Made by a program: the position numbers and the translations under genes. Shown piece by piece: positions 1 through 8,357 of a DNA stretch of 64,000 nucleotides. Origin of the DNA: Candidatus Melainabacteria bacterium (GTDB lineage: Bacteria > Cyanobacteriota > Vampirovibrionia > Obscuribacterales > Obscuribacteraceae); the NCBI GenBank assembly GCA_003242885.1, contig QKMZ01000017.1, forward strand, positions 1 through 64,000, written 5' to 3'. Position 1 is the stretch's first letter. The number at the start of each line of letters is the position of its first letter. Under the pieces are notes generated by a model. It had not been told where the DNA came from. It searched no databases and saw only the letters and a program-made list of their open reading frames with translations.

Positions 1-256
1 TCGACTTCTGAAATTCTCACCCCTCTTTTTTTCAACAGTCGATGTCACAAGTCTCACCCTTGCCGGATCGAGAATGACATCCACTTCTGAAATCGACAGT
101 AGTCCAAAGCGTTCCGCTTCGGATCGGCTGATTTTGTAGGTAAATGCAGACCTCCGCGCAACGACTGCTGGGAACATTTCGCCCTGTGGGAAGGTCCCCC
201 TTGTGGGATTGTCCCACTTTTGATATATCTAATAGCAGTCTGCGAGGAAAGCCCCT

Positions 257-535
257 ATGAATTGGACAGATACAGGAAACGAAACAGCACCAGACAAAAA
301 GAGACGAATCAGCTTGGGCACCGCAGTTCAAACGGCCCCAGGAGTTCGCTACAAGGTTATGAAAAACGAAGCCGGGCAAATCTTGCTCGACCCCGTTAAA
401 ACAGTTCCAGCATACGAAGCATGGATCTACGAAAACCCTGAGCGAATGGCGTCGATCCAACGCGGCATCGCGCAAGCGGAAGCCGGAGAGCTGGTCAATA
501 TCGACTTAGGACCAATCGAAGACGAGGATGAATAA
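257..535 (+). CDS. antitoxin of a RelE-type toxin-antitoxin pair
   Basis: This 92-residue acidic protein sits directly before a RelE-like toxin, and its stop codon abuts the toxin start. The pattern in its second half (ILLDPVKTVPAYEAWIYENP followed by ASIQRGIAQAEAGELVNIDLG) is one I associate with antitoxins that precede RelE/ParE toxins: a short beta strand, a helix that includes YENPE, and an acidic tail. It would neutralise the toxin and probably repress the operon. The family match is from memory of such antitoxins; no classical DNA-binding motif is obvious. The ATG at 257 is the only sensible start. Confidence 0.65.
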   Translation: MNWTDTGNETAPDKKRRISLGTAVQTAPGVRYKVMKNEAGQILLDPVKTVPAYEAWIYENPERMASIQRGIAQAEAGELVNIDLGPIEDEDE

Positions 536-850
536 TTGCCTTTCGAGCTTAAATACACCGCTGAAGCTCAGAAACAGTTTGAAGATCTAAGCAAAGACAA
601 AAGTCTAGAAAAGAGGTTTAAAGCGGTAAAGAAGGCTTTGAACTTTCTATCGCAAGATCCTACTTATCCCAGTCTCAAAACCCACAAGTACGATTCGCTA
701 ACAGGTCCGAATGGCGCTGAAGTTTTTGAAGCTTACGCTGAAAACCAGACTCCAGCAGCCTATCGGATCTTTTGGTGTTACTATCCACTCAAAGCATCTC
801 CAGACGCAGTCAGCACCATCACTATCATTGCAATCACGCCACATCCCTAG
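536..850 (+). CDS. RelE/ParE-family toxin
   Basis: A 104-residue protein with the RelE/ParE layout: an N-terminal strand (FELKYTAEAQKQFEDL), a helical pair, then a central strand and turn with AYRIFWCYYP and a C-terminal strand TITIIAITPHP. Such toxins cleave mRNA in the ribosome or poison gyrase; which one applies here cannot be told. The start is a TTG directly after the antitoxin stop, with GAGG about eight bases upstream, so translation is probably coupled. The TTG start may keep toxin below antitoxin. Superfamily assignment is fairly secure, the subfamily is not. Confidence 0.7.
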   Translation: MPFELKYTAEAQKQFEDLSKDKSLEKRFKAVKKALNFLSQDPTYPSLKTHKYDSLTGPNGAEVFEAYAENQTPAAYRIFWCYYPLKASPDAVSTITIIAITPHP

Positions 851-985
851 CCCATTGATAAAAAGAGCGGACAAATCAGAAGTTACACTGGGGCTGGATA
901 CAATGGCAGTGTGTAAAAAAGCTCGATTTTTGGGTACTTTTGGGGTATAACGTCGTCATATAGACCGTAGACAGAAAGAATTCAA

Positions 986-1360
986 ATGGCTCACACAATA
1001 GAAAAACAGGAACAAGCAACTGACTGGTATGACGAAATTTGCCAGAAGTTGGATCTATTGCGCGAAGAATCAAAAGCCTTTCCTTCTCCAGACGAAATAG
1101 CTCCCTCAGACGCACTTTTCGAGATAGCCAAAAACGAGTTTCGGATTATTAGGCAGTTAGCTGGATTTCCTAATATTCCAGTGCCGGATGTTTGGCTTGG
1201 TCCAGAAGGCGATATCGGTTTGACTTGGGACTTTGATGACACAAGCTTCGACATTATTTTCGGCGACGAGAAATTTACTGCTCGCTTGACGATGGAGCTT
1301 AAGCAAGAGCTTATCGAGCGAAGAAATGTACCGTGCACACTCAAGAAATTGGTGGCGTAG
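986..1360 (+). CDS. unassigned protein, first gene of a two-gene unit
   Basis: A 124-residue acidic protein that I do not recognise. It opens with a helical segment (ATDWYDEICQKLDLLREESK) and continues with alternating strands (GDIGLTWDFDDTSFDIIFGDEKFTARL), so an alpha+beta fold is likely. It has no signal peptide or membrane segment. It ends six bases before the next gene on the same strand, so the two are probably co-transcribed and may act together. The context of a toxin-antitoxin pair upstream suggests an accessory role but proves nothing. Confidence 0.6.
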   Translation: MAHTIEKQEQATDWYDEICQKLDLLREESKAFPSPDEIAPSDALFEIAKNEFRIIRQLAGFPNIPVPDVWLGPEGDIGLTWDFDDTSFDIIFGDEKFTARLTMELKQELIERRNVPCTLKKLVA

Positions 1361-1366
1361 GAAACA

Positions 1367-1825
1367 ATGGCGATCGTCGAAATCGATGTCGGTGACGACG
1401 AAGATTTGATTCGCATCTACACACGCTATCCAAATCAAACATGGTCATTTGGAAAGTTGGGACCGAAAGACTTTTGCAGAATCATGCGGTCTCATTCAGG
1501 AATCTCACTTTGGCGCTTGAGTCTAATCACTCACGAAGATGCAATGAATCGAATGGATGCCGGAGATAAGCTAAAGGGAACGGCAGTTACCAAAGCTAAA
1601 CGCCTCAAAGCTTTTGGATTTCGTTTTTTCGGAAATGGTCCCAACGATCCACATCTGTCGGTCAGATGCCCCGGGTGCAATTTGAACATCGTCCGCGGTC
1701 AACTTTGCGAACCATCTGACGGCTCCGTTTGCACATTCGACTTGCACGCGCCTTTTTCGTATGCAAAAACGTTGTCTAAAAATGATGTATTTAAGATAGA
1801 CAGACAGATTCAACAGCAGAGCTAA
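1367..1825 (+). CDS. unassigned protein with a CxxC pair
   Basis: A 152-residue protein following the previous gene by six bases, with AGGAAACA before its ATG. The N-terminal half is acidic (VEIDVGDDEDLIRIYTRYPNQ). The C-terminal half carries CPGCNLN and two further cysteines (QLCEPSDGSVC), a pattern that could bind zinc. I cannot assign a family. The tight spacing implies one transcript with the 124-residue protein. Confidence 0.6.
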   Translation: MAIVEIDVGDDEDLIRIYTRYPNQTWSFGKLGPKDFCRIMRSHSGISLWRLSLITHEDAMNRMDAGDKLKGTAVTKAKRLKAFGFRFFGNGPNDPHLSVRCPGCNLNIVRGQLCEPSDGSVCTFDLHAPFSYAKTLSKNDVFKIDRQIQQQS

Positions 1826-1963
1826 TGCTGTCTTTGCTGTCTTTCGCATTTGTATAAAATCTGGAAACTAACCCCCAAGTTGATCGTCTTCGGGTGAATT
1901 AAGACTGGAAAGAATCTATCCGGTTGATATGATCCAAGTTGAAAACAAAATGGGAAAGAGACC

Positions 1964-3079
1964 ATGATCGAAGCGGAAAAGAGCGTTGAAAAAGTTGTAA
2001 CAACCGCTTCCAGCGTTGCAAAAGAGCCAGGCAAGCAGACCAGTCCTAAATCGAGAAAGTCACCTGCTAATGCACTGCACGCATTGGCAATGGATATCGA
2101 TCAATGGCCAATGACGCAAGCAGCCAGAATTGCAGACGACATGGCTCGAACTATAGCCGCTATACAACCCCCACGAATTGGAGTTGGTTTCGATTTTGCA
2201 GAGCTAAGTCGCTCGCTTGTGGTGGACCATTCGCGAATGATAATGCAGATTCCTGAAGTGCAGATGCGCCTCCAGCAAGACGCGGCTCGATTAGTCATGC
2301 CAATTCCTCAATTGGTCTCCTATCGAGATCCAATGCTTGAGGCAATTGCAGCGCAACTAAATGCAGCAGAAAGGTCACAAAGACTACTTGTGGAACAAAT
2401 GAAACCAGCACTCTGGGAAGCCTGGGTACCTAGCCCTCCTGTTGGTTTAGCCCAACTGGACATATTGCCCTCACACGCTAATCTTGCTGCCAATCGGCTT
2501 CCCGACTTAAGTGTCCTTGGAGCAAACTTGCCGACTTTGGACTTTGCCAGGGATCTTTCACATCAAAGCGTCCTTATGAATTGGGTTAATGAGGCAAATG
2601 CCGGATATCTAGCGCTTCAAAAGCAATTTGACTACGCTCAGACCATGCTGCCATCGGGGATTCTAGAATCAGCGACTTTGCTGCCTCAATTTCAGCCTTT
2701 GAACTTTGGCACTAGTACTCAAATCGGCTTTCCGTTTCAGGATTTTCTGCCGGATCTAAAACTTGATCCGGAGTTGACCTCGTTCTTAAGCTTTCATTGG
2801 ATCGTCGAAACGAGCTTAAAAAAGCTCATTGCCTTTGCGCGGTTTTACAGGAGTAGAATGCCTAAAAATAGTGTTCACTGGCATGATCTGACAGCACTCA
2901 TTTTCAGATTGGAATATTTCCTTGAACATCTAGATACGTTGGAAATGCTTCCGGCATCTGTATTTGGCAATCTAAATGCCTTGGTTGCGCACGCAATGCA
3001 TGACCTATTCGAGATTCATGGAGAGCTAGCAGCCATCGGCAATAAGATTGAATCGATAGCCGATTACTGGCGATATTGA
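1964..3079 (+). CDS. unassigned 371-residue protein
   Basis: A soluble, largely helical protein with no recognised domain. The N-terminal 35 residues are Lys/Ser rich (KSVEKVVTTASSVAKEPGKQ) and probably disordered. A C-terminal helical block from about residue 265 (SFHWIVETSLKKLIAFARFY, then HDLTALIFRLEYFLEHLDTL) looks like a compact domain. The ATG at 1964 has GGAAAGAG a few bases upstream. It stands alone, since the next sequence on this strand is a gap that contains a small gene on the other strand. Confidence 0.55.
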   Translation: MIEAEKSVEKVVTTASSVAKEPGKQTSPKSRKSPANALHALAMDIDQWPMTQAARIADDMARTIAAIQPPRIGVGFDFAELSRSLVVDHSRMIMQIPEVQMRLQQDAARLVMPIPQLVSYRDPMLEAIAAQLNAAERSQRLLVEQMKPALWEAWVPSPPVGLAQLDILPSHANLAANRLPDLSVLGANLPTLDFARDLSHQSVLMNWVNEANAGYLALQKQFDYAQTMLPSGILESATLLPQFQPLNFGTSTQIGFPFQDFLPDLKLDPELTSFLSFHWIVETSLKKLIAFARFYRSRMPKNSVHWHDLTALIFRLEYFLEHLDTLEMLPASVFGNLNALVAHAMHDLFEIHGELAAIGNKIESIADYWRY

Positions 3080-3105
3080 TAAAACGTGGTGAGCAAAAGT
3101 TGCTC

Positions 3106-3143
3106 AAAAAAACGCCGGCGCTGAACTGAATCAGAGCCGGCGT
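3106..3143 (-). terminator. intrinsic terminator, minus strand
   Basis: The arms ACGCCGGC (3112-3119) and GCCGGCGT (3136-3143) form a GC-rich hairpin. Read on the minus strand it is followed directly by a run of T (complement of the A run at 3106-3112). It lies just after the small minus-strand gene at 3164-3265 and supports that gene being real. Confidence 0.75.
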
Positions 3144-3163
3144 ATGGATACAGCAAACCTCCT

Positions 3164-3265
3164 TTACTGCTGTGTTTTTAAAACAAGTGCCGTCCAGACG
3201 GTGAAAACCGCCAATAGCGCAGCAAACTCCAACAAAACAAACCTCCTTTGCACCCAAAGGCGCAT
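3164..3265 (-). CDS. small single-pass membrane protein (33 residues)
   Basis: A short reading frame with a basic N-terminus (MRLWVQRRF) and a hydrophobic stretch (LLEFAALLAVFTVWTALVL) that would span a membrane once, ending KTQQ. The ATG is preceded by CCAGGAG at good spacing. A second perfect AAAGGAGG lies inside the frame ahead of a TTG, so a shorter 22-residue form is possible. An intrinsic terminator follows about 20 bases after the stop. Function is unknown; size and topology fit small regulatory or toxic membrane peptides. The ribosome sites and terminator are visible in the sequence, the rest is inference. Confidence 0.5.
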   Translation of the reverse strand: MRLWVQRRFVLLEFAALLAVFTVWTALVLKTQQ

Positions 3266-3466
3266 GAAAACAAACTCCTGGCGAGAGGAGCTGTTCTACA
3301 AACTGTTTAACTACCTTTATGGGTCAGCGGAAATCTGCGTCCATGCCTCATTCCCAACCCACACTCTCATTCTAATGCAGGGTGAGAACATTGAAACATG
3401 CGGGCATAACTAATCCACAGATAGCAATTTCTCTTTTTCTGTTTATCTTTTATCGTATCCACGCTT

Positions 3467-3976
3467 ATGCCAAGAAAAAAAATCTACACGGACATCCACA
3501 TTCGAGTTGAAAAGTCGCGCCTGGCGCATATCGATCGCATGCTCAAAAGGGACCAGACGCGAACTGATTTCATCAGATCGGCGATTGACAGGCAAATCGA
3601 AAACAAGGCAGATGAGTTGGCAAGTCCGTATTACGGACAAGTATTGAATTACGTAAGAACGTTTGAAGAAGAGCTTTGCAGGATGCTCGTACTTTGCTGG
3701 AGAGCCGCAGCGGAAAGTATTGCCGTTGATATGGAAGTATATCGATTGACTTCGGCTGACCAAGTCCCGCCGGAGGTTTTGGAAGGCATCCGTGCTCGCG
3801 CCAAGAAAGAATCAGAAGAATGGGCGAAGCATGTAAAAGACGGTCTAGCAGTTGATCTGGCAAAGCTAAAACGTGATCCGGCAAAGGCTAAACAGATGTT
3901 TTTCGACGGAGTGGACGTTCCTTCCGCAAAACCTAAAGGAAAGCCAAAGGCTAAGAAAGTGAAGAAGTCCCCTTGA
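3467..3976 (+). CDS. ribbon-helix-helix protein with long C-terminal extension
   Basis: A 169-residue protein. Residues 5-50 (YTDIHIRVEKSRLAHIDRML followed by RTDFIRSAIDRQIE) match the strand-helix-helix arrangement of CopG/Arc-type DNA-binding dimers. The middle is helical, and the last 25 residues are almost all Lys, Pro and Ala (KPKGKPKAKKVKKSP), as in nucleic-acid-binding tails. It could be a plasmid copy-number or toxin-antitoxin-type regulator, but no partner gene adjoins it. Confidence 0.6.
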   Translation: MPRKKIYTDIHIRVEKSRLAHIDRMLKRDQTRTDFIRSAIDRQIENKADELASPYYGQVLNYVRTFEEELCRMLVLCWRAAAESIAVDMEVYRLTSADQVPPEVLEGIRARAKKESEEWAKHVKDGLAVDLAKLKRDPAKAKQMFFDGVDVPSAKPKGKPKAKKVKKSP

Positions 3977-4096
3977 AGTGAGCGTTTGCAAGCAAAATTT
4001 CAGTAGCTCATGTAACTGCGCGAAAGTCGACTGGCTGTAACCAAGTCTTTTAGGCGCAGATGGGTACATACTACTTGCTAGTTCGAGGCTAAGAGC

Positions 4097-5590
4097 GTGG
4101 CAGACACTGACGAATCAAGCAAGCAAATAGAAAAAACTCCGCAAAAGACACCAGAGGCAGCAGCAGTCTCTGGAGTGATCGGTGGTCAGAAAAATCAGGA
4201 AATACATGCAGCTGCAAATGATATTTCGCATGCCAATGACAGGTCTCTATCCGAGCCGGAAATGATTGCCATTGGAGCAAATGAAACGGTCGATCAATAC
4301 AATGCCAGAGTGGCTGAAATTCAAGCGAATCGTTTTCAACTGTTCGACTCGAACAAGCCTGGGAACGGCTCTGCGGCAGATACCGGAACAGTCATAGATT
4401 ATCCGCAGGGAAAGACAAAAGGCATGTTTGCTCTCGGTATGGACTATGAGGAAAGAAGAGATACAAGAACTCCATCTGAGAAGCTGTCGGCATTTATACA
4501 GGCCGCTACAAAAAGAGCAACCAATCCCGATGGCTGGAAGACGTATTTTCAAGGCGAAATCGACAAAGCTATCGGAATTGCAGAAGGTTTAAACATTGCA
4601 AAAGAAGAAACGAAGTCCGCGGCTGCTCTCGGATGGAAGGCACTGACTGATGGAACAGTTGCGAACTTTTTAGCTCAACCGAATGCAATAAACGATCCAC
4701 TTTTTCATGCAGTAGGCAGCACGCTTGATGCAATGAGCAAAGATCCAAACGCCGTCAATCATGCGTTGGAACGGCTCGGCAACATGATCCAAGAAGGCAG
4801 CGAGCAATATTCGTCACTTCCCAAAAGAGAACAGGGACAAGTGATCGGCAAATTTATGTTCGGAATGGGAAATCCAGAAGGCAGTACAGAAGGAGCCGAA
4901 TTGGCTTTGAAAATTGCCGGTAAAGTCGGAACGAAACTTGATCAGGCGTTTTTAAAAACTGTTCAAGAAAGCCTGCAGTCTATTGAACTTAGCGCACATA
5001 CTTCGCCTCAGTTAGCGCAGCAGACAAAACAAATGTTCTTCGAATACTTGCGGGCAAAGGGGCTTTCGGCGCAAGAAATTGAATTGGCTGGAGTACCGAA
5101 GGGGTATTTCGACGACATTCAAAAAGCCCATGATGCTCTCAACATGCCGGAAGTGCCGGATCATCTCAAACACCTGGAGCTTCAGCCAGCATCTGAAGAA
5201 TTGCTGGCCGGTATGAAGGCGAAGGGACGTGAAATAGTCTTTGCAGCGCCTGGATCCGAAGAAATGGAATACCTAAAATTCATCGGAGCAGAAGCGAACA
5301 CTGGCGGCAGTGAGCTGAATCACATTTTACTCAAGCCAAACCCTAGTAAAATAGCAGCCTTGGAAGAGTTTTTACACGGAACTCAAGGCAAACTGGGCTT
5401 CTTTACTGCCAAAGACATGCCCGGAGTGATTGGTGAAGTAAGGGTGAAAGACTTCATGCTCAGACATCGAAAGATGCTCGGATTGACGGATAATGAAGTG
5501 CAAGTCTTAGAAGTTCTCAAAGAGAATGAAATCGACAAGGCTATGAGATTTGGATATACACCGTTTGAAATAGGTGAAAAGCGATGGTAA
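4097..5590 (+). CDS. possible polymorphic toxin (C-terminal toxin-like domain)
   Basis: A 497-residue soluble protein starting at a GTG with GAGG upstream. The first 120 residues are low-complexity and the middle is helical. The final approximately 120 residues contain GGSELNHILLKPNPSKIAAL, then EEFLHGTQGKLGFF, then VRVKDFMLRHRKMLGL. I have seen similar blocks at the ends of polymorphic (contact-dependent or Rhs-type) toxins, where a conserved Glu and His near HGTQ suggests an enzymatic site. The next gene overlaps its stop codon by a few bases and is the size of an immunity protein. The toxin reading is inference; the coupling is directly visible. No secretion signal is seen. Confidence 0.45.
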   Translation: MADTDESSKQIEKTPQKTPEAAAVSGVIGGQKNQEIHAAANDISHANDRSLSEPEMIAIGANETVDQYNARVAEIQANRFQLFDSNKPGNGSAADTGTVIDYPQGKTKGMFALGMDYEERRDTRTPSEKLSAFIQAATKRATNPDGWKTYFQGEIDKAIGIAEGLNIAKEETKSAAALGWKALTDGTVANFLAQPNAINDPLFHAVGSTLDAMSKDPNAVNHALERLGNMIQEGSEQYSSLPKREQGQVIGKFMFGMGNPEGSTEGAELALKIAGKVGTKLDQAFLKTVQESLQSIELSAHTSPQLAQQTKQMFFEYLRAKGLSAQEIELAGVPKGYFDDIQKAHDALNMPEVPDHLKHLELQPASEELLAGMKAKGREIVFAAPGSEEMEYLKFIGAEANTGGSELNHILLKPNPSKIAALEEFLHGTQGKLGFFTAKDMPGVIGEVRVKDFMLRHRKMLGLTDNEVQVLEVLKENEIDKAMRFGYTPFEIGEKRW

Positions 5591-5895
5591 TTGCTGCGTT
5601 TAAAGTACAAAAGGTTTTTCAATTGCAAGACAGACTTGTACTTGTTAGTGACGCAATAGGCTCAATAGCGGGATTTCAGCATGGCGGCGTTATCGAGTTA
5701 AAACGTCCTGATGGCTCGATAATTCGCAGCAAAGCTTACCTAGAGCTACCCTCGCCACCTTCAGCAGAACGTGCGTTCTCCTTTTCAATTGAGCCTGGAT
5801 ATCAAAAAACAGATATTCCAGAAGGTACAGAAATTTGGTTTGACGAAGGCAACGGTGTAAAGAGCGCTGACGGTCATTTGATTCCGGACGCGTAA
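5584..5895 (+). CDS. small coupled protein, candidate immunity protein
   Basis: A 103-residue beta-rich protein (FQLQDRLVLVSDAIGSIAGF, VIELKRPDGSIIRS) whose ATG lies inside the last codons of the preceding gene (ATGGTAA overlap). Translational coupling to a possible toxin, the small size and the lack of a signal peptide fit a cytoplasmic immunity protein. I do not recognise the family. The strands around the GxIxLxRPDG turn look like a small beta barrel. Confidence 0.45.
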   Translation: MVIAAFKVQKVFQLQDRLVLVSDAIGSIAGFQHGGVIELKRPDGSIIRSKAYLELPSPPSAERAFSFSIEPGYQKTDIPEGTEIWFDEGNGVKSADGHLIPDA

Positions 5896-6107
5896 GACCC
5901 TAAAGTAGACAATCGCAAGCAGTTTGTGAGCCCTGAAGACGACTTTGCAATTGAGCTATGCACAATTCCACAGTGACAATTATTTGCGAGAATGCCAAAT
6001 TTGATGCGGAAGGAATTTGAGTATGAAAGGTCGGCCGTGTTAGTCTGAACAATGGTTTCCCGGCGTCCTTTTTACAATGACTCTTTCGTCATGAGGTGTT
6101 CGGAAAC

Positions 6108-6953
6108 ATGTTTCTGAAGAAAAAGTATCTTGCAACAGCGGTCGTTGTTTCTGTTGCGGTTTTCGTTGTGTCTTGCAGCTCAAATTCAAGTACAACACAG
6201 AACGGGACATCGAAGAGTTCCGCCGAAGATGCGGAAAAGGAAAAAATAGCAAGCGAGCTTTTTAACAAGCATATGGAAGCAGAAAGGGTGAAAAATTATC
6301 CGGCTGCATTGGATATCGCCAATCAGTTGATAAAAGTTCAACCCAGCTTCGGTTATAAGCTTAGAGCCGAAACCTACATGCGGACTGAAAAGTACGAAGA
6401 AGCGGAAAAGGATATCAAAGAAGCTATGCGACTTGATCCAGATAACGGCTCAATGTTTGACTACGGGGCAATCATTGCGACTCATTTGAAGCATTACGAT
6501 GATGCTATTAGCCGCTCTGAAGAAGCGATAAGAAAGAATCGTCCTGATTCGAAGATTGAAGTCTACAAATTCATAGCCATTGCGTATCAGGCGAAGAAAG
6601 ACGACAAGAAAGCTATTGAATATCTCACAAAATCAATCTCCCAGATTGACGGACCTGAAGAGCGTTACTTACGCGGGGCGGCATACGATTCGGTAGGAAT
6701 GAGCGAAGAAGCACTAGCAGATTTCGCATCGGCAATTCAGTGGGATCCAATGCTGATGTCCGCATATAAGCGTCGAGCAGTAATTTATTCAAGGCTCGGA
6801 CAAAAAGGAAAAGCAAATGCCGAGCTGGCAGCCGCAAAAGAAAACGCCAAGAAGAAGCTGGCGCAAGCTGAGATTGACTGGATTCCGCTCGATTTATCAG
6901 CGCAAGAAATGAAAGTAGTGGAGAAAAATCCTAGAGCAAGTTTCACAAGATAA
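6108..6953 (+). CDS. TPR lipoprotein
   Basis: The N-terminus MFLKKKYLATAVVVSVAVFV is followed by VVSCSS, a lipobox with Cys near residue 23, so the mature protein is a lipid-anchored envelope protein. The rest is built of about six tetratricopeptide repeats (for example AETYMRTEKYEEAEKDIKEA and RGAAYDSVGMSEEALADFAS). It is followed at 23 bases by another exported TPR protein, so the two form an operon and probably scaffold an envelope complex. The ATG at 6108 is chosen over the upstream GTG because it places the basic residues directly before the hydrophobic stretch. Confidence 0.75.
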   Translation: MFLKKKYLATAVVVSVAVFVVSCSSNSSTTQNGTSKSSAEDAEKEKIASELFNKHMEAERVKNYPAALDIANQLIKVQPSFGYKLRAETYMRTEKYEEAEKDIKEAMRLDPDNGSMFDYGAIIATHLKHYDDAISRSEEAIRKNRPDSKIEVYKFIAIAYQAKKDDKKAIEYLTKSISQIDGPEERYLRGAAYDSVGMSEEALADFASAIQWDPMLMSAYKRRAVIYSRLGQKGKANAELAAAKENAKKKLAQAEIDWIPLDLSAQEMKVVEKNPRASFTR

Positions 6954-6976
6954 TTCTCAAAACGAGGGATAAAACA

Positions 6977-7603
6977 ATGTCAAAAGTCTTGATTTCAGCC
7001 TTGTGTGCAATAGCTGTCTCATCTAGCTTTGTGTCAACTGCACATGCTCAGGGATTAAGCAGAGACCAAAGAGACAGCGCTGTCTTCAGAGGCATTGAAG
7101 CAATAAAGGCGAGACAGTTTTCCGTTGCAATTTCCGAATTCACAAAACTCTCCAACAACGACCCATCAAACGGCGAATATATTGCACTCAGAGGGTCTGC
7201 CTACTATGACTCCAAAGATTATGCCAAAGCAAAAACAGACTTTGAAAACGCGATTAAGAAAGGCTATAACAAGCACGTCATTTACGAGCAATTGAATAAC
7301 GCCGAAAGCCGCATTATTGCAGGAAACAAAGTTATGGGCAGTGGCACCGTCGGAGAGACAGTCGAAAAAGCTTCCAGCGCGCTCAAAGGCGGCGACTATC
7401 CGACAGCTATCGGGTCTGCCACGGCGCTGATCGAAGATATAAAGCTTCCAGCAAAAGTACACCAAGGTGGCTACATTCTTAGAGCGGAAACTTTTATCAA
7501 AATGGGCAGAAAACAAAATGCCAAAATCGATGCAGAAACGGTTATAAACAGCGGACTTGACGTACCTCAAATCAGAGATTTATTGAAACGCGCATCTCAG
7601 TAG
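6977..7603 (+). CDS. exported TPR protein
   Basis: A 208-residue protein with a cleavable signal peptide (MSKVLISALCAIAVSSSFVS then TAHAQG, cleavage after AHA). Two or three tetratricopeptide repeats follow, including EYIALRGSAYYDSKDYAKAK and GGYILRAETFIKMGRKQNAK. It sits in an operon with the TPR lipoprotein and is closed by an intrinsic terminator. It probably acts in the periplasm as a protein-protein interaction partner of that lipoprotein. Confidence 0.7.
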   Translation: MSKVLISALCAIAVSSSFVSTAHAQGLSRDQRDSAVFRGIEAIKARQFSVAISEFTKLSNNDPSNGEYIALRGSAYYDSKDYAKAKTDFENAIKKGYNKHVIYEQLNNAESRIIAGNKVMGSGTVGETVEKASSALKGGDYPTAIGSATALIEDIKLPAKVHQGGYILRAETFIKMGRKQNAKIDAETVINSGLDVPQIRDLLKRASQ

Positions 7604-7624
7604 ACCCAAGTTTTTTCATCAACT

Positions 7625-7660
7625 AAGTCGAAGCATTTAAGTCATGCTTCGACTTTTGCT
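7625..7660 (+). terminator. intrinsic terminator after TPR operon
   Basis: AAGTCGAAGCAT (7625-7636) pairs with ATGCTTCGACTT (7644-7655), a 12-bp stem with a 7-base loop, followed by TTGCTTT. It lies 20 bases past the stop of the TPR operon. Confidence 0.8.
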
Positions 7661-7808
7661 TTGCGTCCAATGAGACCAAACGGACCTTTTCCTTGATGCC
7701 TTGTTCTACTCAAGTCGTCCTGGTCCAATCAGATAGTCAGCTCAAAAGGAGGGGGTTGACTGCATATTTAAAATTCAATCGAGTATCAAAAATCAAGGAG
7801 AGGTCCAT

Positions 7809-8039
7809 ATGGAAAAAAGTCCAAGAATTATCAAACTAGAATTCAGAAACGCAGTCATAAGGCTTAAAAGAGGAGTAATTGATATAGGCCAATTTCTGAA
7901 AGAAGCACGTGGTAGACGGGATGCCTGCTGGATGGCCGGTATATTTTGCCAATGGGAAGAAGTCAAAGCATTTCTTGAAGAACATGGTTTTCCTGAAGAT
8001 TACTTCGAAGAGATGGAAGACATCTGGGTCTGGCAGTAG
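7809..8039 (+). CDS. unassigned 76-residue protein
   Basis: A small soluble protein with a strong ribosome site (GGAGAGG) before its ATG. The N-terminal half is basic (RIIKLEFRNAVIRLKRG) and the C-terminal half acidic and aromatic (EDYFEEMEDIWVWQ). It has no recognised domain. It stands between the terminator of the TPR operon and a GC-rich palindromic region. Confidence 0.55.
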   Translation: MEKSPRIIKLEFRNAVIRLKRGVIDIGQFLKEARGRRDACWMAGIFCQWEEVKAFLEEHGFPEDYFEEMEDIWVWQ

Positions 8040-8120
8040 ATTTCTCGGACAGCCGCTCTAATTCCGCATTCATTGCTCCAGGCATGGTCTGTCGAGGGAT
8101 GCGCGCGCACCCCATGCAGC

Positions 8121-8230
8121 CCATGCCTGTTACACGCCAGCCGGGGGTCCCGAGTTCAAGCCTCGCGCAGCGACTTTTGGCTGGGGCTTGAACTCGGGTG
8201 GCGGCGTGTAGGCTCTAGTGCCGGGCATGG
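8121..8230. repeat. GC-rich nested palindrome
   Basis: Three nested inverted arms lie within 110 bases: CCATGCC (8121-8127) with GGCATGG (8224-8230), TACACGCC (8131-8138) with GGCGTGTA (8203-8210), and a 14-base perfect arm CCCGAGTTCAAGCC (8149-8162) with GGCTTGAACTCGGG (8185-8198) around a 22-base loop. The base composition is clearly richer in G and C than the surroundings. It lies between convergent genes in a stretch (8040-8357) with no credible reading frame. It could be a structured RNA, a plasmid transfer or replication site, or a recombination site; the sequence alone does not decide. Confidence 0.6.
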
Positions 8231-8357
8231 AAGAGCAGCAAGCAGCCCGGCAGTGCCAGGGTTTATCAACGGGGCATTTAACTGTTCTAAAAAATCATAC
8301 AGTGGCGATTAGGGCTCAAATTCCGACCCCATATAGCATAATCAATTCAGTCACAGA

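Noticed and set aside
32..475. minus-strand open frame over the toxin-antitoxin pair
   Set aside because: It lies opposite the antitoxin gene, has a Cys- and Phe-rich unnatural composition and no ribosome site.
8149..8177. tRNA-like T-arm (CGAG, TTCAAGC loop, CTCG)
   Set aside because: No acceptor, D or anticodon arms could be built around it; it is part of the large inverted repeat.
8121..8280. integron attC site
   Set aside because: No matching RYYYAAC and GTTRRRY core sites at the ends and no integron integrase in the window.
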